Origin: an uncultured Bacteroidales bacterium
GTDB lineage: Bacteria; Bacteroidota; Bacteroidia; Bacteroidales; UBA932
NCBI GenBank assembly: GCA_937901105.1
Contig: CALCHD010000246.1
Location: 1 to 16,458 of the forward strand
DNA: 16,458 bases
Direction of reading: 5' to 3'
In this document: piece after piece, positions 13,133-16,458 of the stretch
Numbering within the stretch: the stretch's first letter is position 1
Layout: every line of letters begins with the position of its first letter
The notes under the pieces: model-generated
Databases searched by the model: none
What the model saw: the letters and a program-made list of their open reading frames with translations, nothing else
What the model was told of the DNA's origin: nothing
Translations under genes and position numbers: made by a program

Positions 13133-14423
13133 GCAGAAGCTGAAATATGTCATTTACGGAGCCATCACTGTTTTTGCAGCAGTGATGGCTGTTGTATTGT
13201 CAGGTACTGGAGCAGGATGCAGCAGCAACACCACCGAGGAGGCAGCTGCCTCCCCCACTCCACTTAACCACCTGCTGGACAACTCCATGTTCTCATACGA
13301 CGAGACAAAGAGATTTGACACCTCTATCCGCACCTTCATGCGCTACTGGGGTATCAGAGGGGGCTCTTTTGCACTTATGAGAAATGACAGCCTGCTCTAT
13401 GCCAAAGGATACGGATATGCCAATACGGAAGACAGCACACTGTGCGACGTAAAGAACATCTTCAGGGTGGCATCTGTATCAAAACTGCTAACTGCAATTG
13501 CAATCATGCACCTGGAGGAGCCCGGACAGCTCTCTACCCAGGATTTTGTCTTTGGAGAAGAGGGTATCCTCAACGACACCCTGTTCCTCAACTATAGAGA
13601 CAAGAAAATAAAGAAAATCACCGTAGAGCACCTGTTGAGGCACACCAGCGGATTCTCAAACCCTCATGGAGACGCCGCATTCAACATGGAGCTCGTGGCA
13701 AAATTCCTGGACAAGCCCCTCCCGCTCACTATGGACGACATGGTCCTTTATGCCTCAAAAAACAAGCTAAGGGCCGCACCCGGAGGAAGGTTCAACTACT
13801 CCAACCTGGGATACATAGTACTTTCAAAAGTAATAGAGAAAGTCTCCGGAATGCCATACGAAACCTACGTCAAGGACTCTATCCTCTTCCCGATAGGATG
13901 TTATGACATACACCTTGCCAACAACTACGCCGAAGGGTTCAGGGAGAATGAGGTCACCTACTACGAGGTAAAGGAGGCAGAGCCGGTTCCGGCCTTTGAC
14001 GGCACCGACACACTTGTAATGAAAAGCCTTGGAGGCAATGACGTACGCGGCCTTTACGGTGCAGGCGGCTGGGTTGCATCTCCAGTGGAGCTTCTCAAGC
14101 TTGTGGCTGCAATAAACAAGTGTCCTGTAAAGAAGGATTTCCTCACACAGGAGAGCATTGAGTTCATGACTCCATACGGCAAGAGCTCAAAGCCCGCAGG
14201 ATGGGCCAGCTCAAGTGCCAAATTCTGGCTCCGCACAGGTTCAATGTCGGGAACAAGTGCCTTGATAAAGGCAGAAAGGGACGGCTATACATGGGTATTC
14301 ATCTCAAACAGCTCATCCTGGAACGGACCCGGACTGGCACGCCAGATGAACAGGGCAATCACCCAAGCACTCCGCAAGGTAAAAAAATGGCCGGAGGCAG
14401 ATTATTTTGCGCTCCAGCCATAG
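13125..14423 (+). CDS. Serine hydrolase of the beta-lactamase/PBP-like family (class C type), lipoprotein-like N-terminus
   Basis: 432 residues. Catalytic S117-x-x-K120 (VASVSK), YSN at 225-227 (FNYSNLGY) and R370-T371-G372 (WLRTGSMSG) in place of the usual K/H-T-G triad. HLLRHTSGF (169-177) is the family-typical stretch of PF00144 hydrolases. The start is taken at TTG 13125, overlapping the preceding stop, because it gives a proper signal: MNRQKLKYVIYG, a hydrophobic stretch, then GAGC (C32) as a weak lipobox. The next in-frame ATG (13185) would start in the middle of the hydrophobic stretch. Expected location is the cell envelope. It may be a D-amino-acid peptidase, esterase or peptidoglycan-editing enzyme; a true antibiotic-resistance beta-lactamase is not indicated. 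Probably co-transcribed with the aldo/keto reductase. Confidence 0.9.
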   Translation: MNRQKLKYVIYGAITVFAAVMAVVLSGTGAGCSSNTTEEAAASPTPLNHLLDNSMFSYDETKRFDTSIRTFMRYWGIRGGSFALMRNDSLLYAKGYGYANTEDSTLCDVKNIFRVASVSKLLTAIAIMHLEEPGQLSTQDFVFGEEGILNDTLFLNYRDKKIKKITVEHLLRHTSGFSNPHGDAAFNMELVAKFLDKPLPLTMDDMVLYASKNKLRAAPGGRFNYSNLGYIVLSKVIEKVSGMPYETYVKDSILFPIGCYDIHLANNYAEGFRENEVTYYEVKEAEPVPAFDGTDTLVMKSLGGNDVRGLYGAGGWVASPVELLKLVAAINKCPVKKDFLTQESIEFMTPYGKSSKPAGWASSSAKFWLRTGSMSGTSALIKAERDGYTWVFISNSSSWNGPGLARQMNRAITQALRKVKKWPEADYFALQP

Positions 14424-14444
14424 AGTATTGCATTTGCAAATCTT

Positions 14445-15678
14445 CTATTTCACCCACACATTCAAGATTTCACCAATATACATCTTGTGCATTGGCTGTG
14501 CGGCTCTTTTTGCCCTCTCGGCAGGATTTGCTATAGCATCAGGTGAAAGGGACTGTGAAAGGAGCTTCTTGCACTCAATCACCATCCAGGCCTGCCTGAA
14601 TGCCATTGCACCGCTCCATCTGAACCGGCTCAAGGCCAGATCCGGCAACCTTGTCCTCATCTCTTCCAGACTTGCTTCCGCAATATTTGAGGGCATCCCT
14701 GTACACCTCTGTGTAGAAAGTGAGGGTATATGTGTCACCGCTCTCCATAAGCTGGTAGGTATATCTTGCAGGATTTACAAAACAGATTGCAACAGGCTTG
14801 TTATACAGAACGCCAAAACCGCCCCAGCTGGCTGTCATCATATTGAACTTATCCTTGTTTCCGGCTGTAATGAGCATCCAGTCTTTGGATATCATCTTTA
14901 TAACATTGCCCGGCATCTCCTCTGGAGAGATCTTCCTGAATCCATGCATATCCGCCGCACCCGCGCTTATTTGAGGTTTTGCAGCCTCAACATGATTCTG
15001 CGATGCTGCAGGGACAACAGGGTCTGCAGAAACGGCTGCAGGCTGCTGTACAGCTGCCGACATTACCTTTGGAGCCGCTCTCACAACCTCTGCCAGTCCT
15101 GCTACAGTACAATACTTGAGGCCTTCTCTGAATGATGCAAACACCGCATCCATAGCGTCAATGGTACCTCTCCTGAATTTTCCTGTTATTGGAAGCAGTT
15201 TTGTACCTTTCCTGTTTACGGCATTTTCGTAAGTGATGTAGTCCTCTGCCAAAATGGTCTCCATTCCTGTACCGTCATCATATGCATATTTTATCCTTTC
15301 AACATCAAGGAAAAATTGTCCATCCCTGTAATTGAGCATGAGCAGGCACTCCATTGAAGCCTTGTCATATGAAAGTGAAGTGTTCTGGAAAACGATGTCG
15401 GTCTGGTATACAGCAGCAACAGAATTCTCCTTCTGCGAAACAATCATATTCTTCTTTCCCTTGCCTCCAGCTATAATGCCCTCAAGGCATTTTTTTGAAA
15501 TGTCGCCCAGCTGCTCCGGAGTATATCCGTCCATCACACGGAGCGAATCTGTAAATACAACTTTCCCATCCTTTACAGGCACAGCACCTTTCTGCAAATA
15601 TTTCCCGTCAACGGCATTTTGCGCTGCTGCCAGTACCGGCAACACTGCTGCAACAAGCAATACCAATATTCTTTTCAT
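14445..15678 (-). pseudogene. Secreted DUF4468 + flavin-reductase-domain fusion gene, interrupted by a one-base frameshift
   Basis: From the ATG at 15678: signal peptide (MKRILVLLVAAVLPVLAAA), a DUF4468 TBP-like domain (about 30-190: AVPVKDGKVVF, TSLSYDKASMECLLMLNYRDG), an Ala/Pro-rich linker (about 200-245), then a flavin-reductase-like FMN-binding domain (KDWMLITAG, NMMTASWGGFGVLYNKPVA, FYTEVYRDALKYCG, GSGLEPV). In frame it ends prematurely at 14575 (367 residues, ending IQAGLDGD). The missing C-terminus (SGAMAFRQAWMVIECKKLL ... MYIGEILNVWVK, stop 14445) is intact one base further on. The total, 1234 bases, is one more than a multiple of three, and the shift lies near 14605-14640 (around ATGGAGCGG on the minus strand, 14619-14611). 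It may be a real pseudogene, a sequencing or assembly error, or +1 frameshifting. If intact it would be about 410 residues. Confidence 0.88.
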
Positions 15679-15771
15679 AACTTTTCAGATTAATTTTCTG
15701 CCAAGATAGGTATTTTGCCACAAATTCAAATTATAATTGTTATTTTTATACAACCAAACTAAAACAGTATT

Positions 15772-16458
15772 ATGATGCTTTCATTGAATCTTGTAGAGGC
15801 CTCAAGGCTGCAATTTGCCCTTACGGCCATGTTCCACTGGATTTTTGTCCCCCTAACTTTGGGATTGGGCATCCTGATTGGAATTATGGAGACAAAGTAC
15901 TATCTGTCGGGAAGCCCTTTGTGGAAAAAAATGACAAAGTTCTGGATGAATATTTTTGCCATCAACTTTGCCATAGGCCTTGCCACAGGCATTATCCTGG
16001 AATTTGAATTCGGCACAAACTGGAGCAACTACTCCTGGTTTGTAGGTGACATATTCGGCGCCCCGCTGGCAATTGAGGGAATTCTTGCCTTCTTTATGGA
16101 GAGCACTTTCTTTGCTGTAATGTATTTTGGCTGGGATAAGGTTTCAAAGAAGTTCCACCTTGTATCCACATGGCTTACAGCAATAGGTACAAACATCTCC
16201 GCATTGTGGATCCTTACCGCAAATGCCTGGATGCAGTACCCTGTTGGGGTTGAGTTCAATCCTGCAACTGCCAGGAACGAGATGGTTGACTTCTGGGCCA
16301 TTCTCCTCTCCCCTATGTCTGTAAACAAGATTGTACATACTGTTACAAACGGATTTGTCCTTGCTGCGGTTGTGGTAATAGGAATTTCCTGCTGGTACCT
16401 TCTAAAGAAAAGGGAGAGGGAGTTCTCAATCAAGTCAATCTATACAGCCGCCGTGTTC
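15772..16458 (+). CDS. cydA: Cytochrome bd ubiquinol oxidase subunit I (3' end beyond window)
   Basis: 229 codons of an open frame that continues past the window. Family-diagnostic stretches: EASRLQFALTAMFHWIFVPLT near the N-terminus (the histidine in FHWIF is the heme b595 ligand), LATGIILEFEFGTNW (about 68-82), GAPLAIEGILAFFMES, WDKVSKKFHLVSTWLTAIGTNISALWILTANAWMQYPVG (about 122-160; here quoted as WDKVSKKFHLVSTW and AWMQYPVG). Inner-membrane quinol oxidase with high oxygen affinity, used by Bacteroidales for nanaerobic respiration and oxygen scavenging. ATG at 15772 or 15775 are equivalent starts. cydB is expected just downstream, outside the window. It is divergent from the flavin-reductase gene, separated by 93 bases. 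Confidence 0.97.
   Translation, partial: MMLSLNLVEASRLQFALTAMFHWIFVPLTLGLGILIGIMETKYYLSGSPLWKKMTKFWMNIFAINFAIGLATGIILEFEFGTNWSNYSWFVGDIFGAPLAIEGILAFFMESTFFAVMYFGWDKVSKKFHLVSTWLTAIGTNISALWILTANAWMQYPVGVEFNPATARNEMVDFWAILLSPMSVNKIVHTVTNGFVLAAVVVIGISCWYLLKKREREFSIKSIYTAAVF

Noticed and set aside
13125..14423. An antibiotic-resistance beta-lactamase
   Set aside because: The general family includes many esterases and peptidases, the third motif is altered (RTG), and the context is not a resistance locus.
14432..14441. 10-base palindrome ATTTGCAAAT between two convergent stops
   Set aside because: Too short and without a loop or T-run to act as a terminator; could be chance in AT-rich sequence.
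14407..15135. 242-codon plus-strand open frame
   Set aside because: It is antisense to the DUF4468-flavin-reductase gene and has no recognisable domain; it overlaps the end of the serine hydrolase.

Overview
The window reads as chromosomal DNA of a Bacteroidales bacterium, probably gut-associated; genus is not resolved. The evidence is Bacteroidetes-type -7 boxes (TAnnTTTG or one mismatch) before several genes, weak Shine-Dalgarno signals, a Bacteroidetes histone H1-like mini-protein, a DUF4468 domain, many Sec/SPII lipoproteins and a secreted GH29 fucosidase. Almost all of the sequence is coding. No tRNA, rRNA, CRISPR array, transposase or phage gene was seen.

Layout. (1) 1-1084: alanine racemase (minus), running off the left edge, divergent from a small lipocalin-like lipoprotein (1141-1611). 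(2) 1644-4717, envelope block: a POTRA-less Omp85-type barrel (minus), head-to-head with a secreted M6 metallopeptidase, whose 3' end overlaps a small lipoprotein gene; a strong bidirectional terminator follows. (3) 4768-8556, housekeeping block: histone H1-like protein (minus) sharing a compact divergent promoter region with marC, then holA, a stand-alone HsdR_N-type PD-(D/E)XK protein and a CCA-adding-enzyme-like nucleotidyltransferase, all plus strand and tightly spaced. (4) 8551-9423: a two-gene minus-strand unit, a NifX/NifB-type iron-molybdenum-cofactor-binding protein and a C_GCAxxG_C_C cysteine protein. (5) 9424-9733: a 310-base gene-free stretch with a duplicated 28-base GC-rich unit, nested hairpins and terminators. 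(6) 9734-11695: secreted GH29 alpha-L-fucosidase with an extra C-terminal domain of about 190 residues. (7) 11780-14423: a Tat-exported aldo/keto reductase with two cysteine clusters, overlapped by a serine hydrolase of the beta-lactamase/PBP fold that uses a TTG start. (8) 14445-15678: a secreted DUF4468 plus flavin-reductase fusion gene carrying an apparent one-base frameshift. (9) 15772-16458: start of cydA, running off the right edge.

The genes do not form one pathway. The recognisable sub-systems are replication and tRNA maturation (holA, HsdR_N protein, cca), envelope proteolysis or assembly (Omp85, M6, lipoproteins), exported redox or glycan handling (fucosidase, aldo/keto reductase, serine hydrolase, flavin reductase) and microaerobic respiration (cydA). 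No complete undescribed system is demonstrable. The best leads are the fucosidase C-terminal domain, the lone HsdR_N-type nuclease fold beside holA, the duplicated hairpin element at 9468-9599, the frameshifted secreted flavin reductase, and a terminator built into the overlapping stop codons at 8539-8567.
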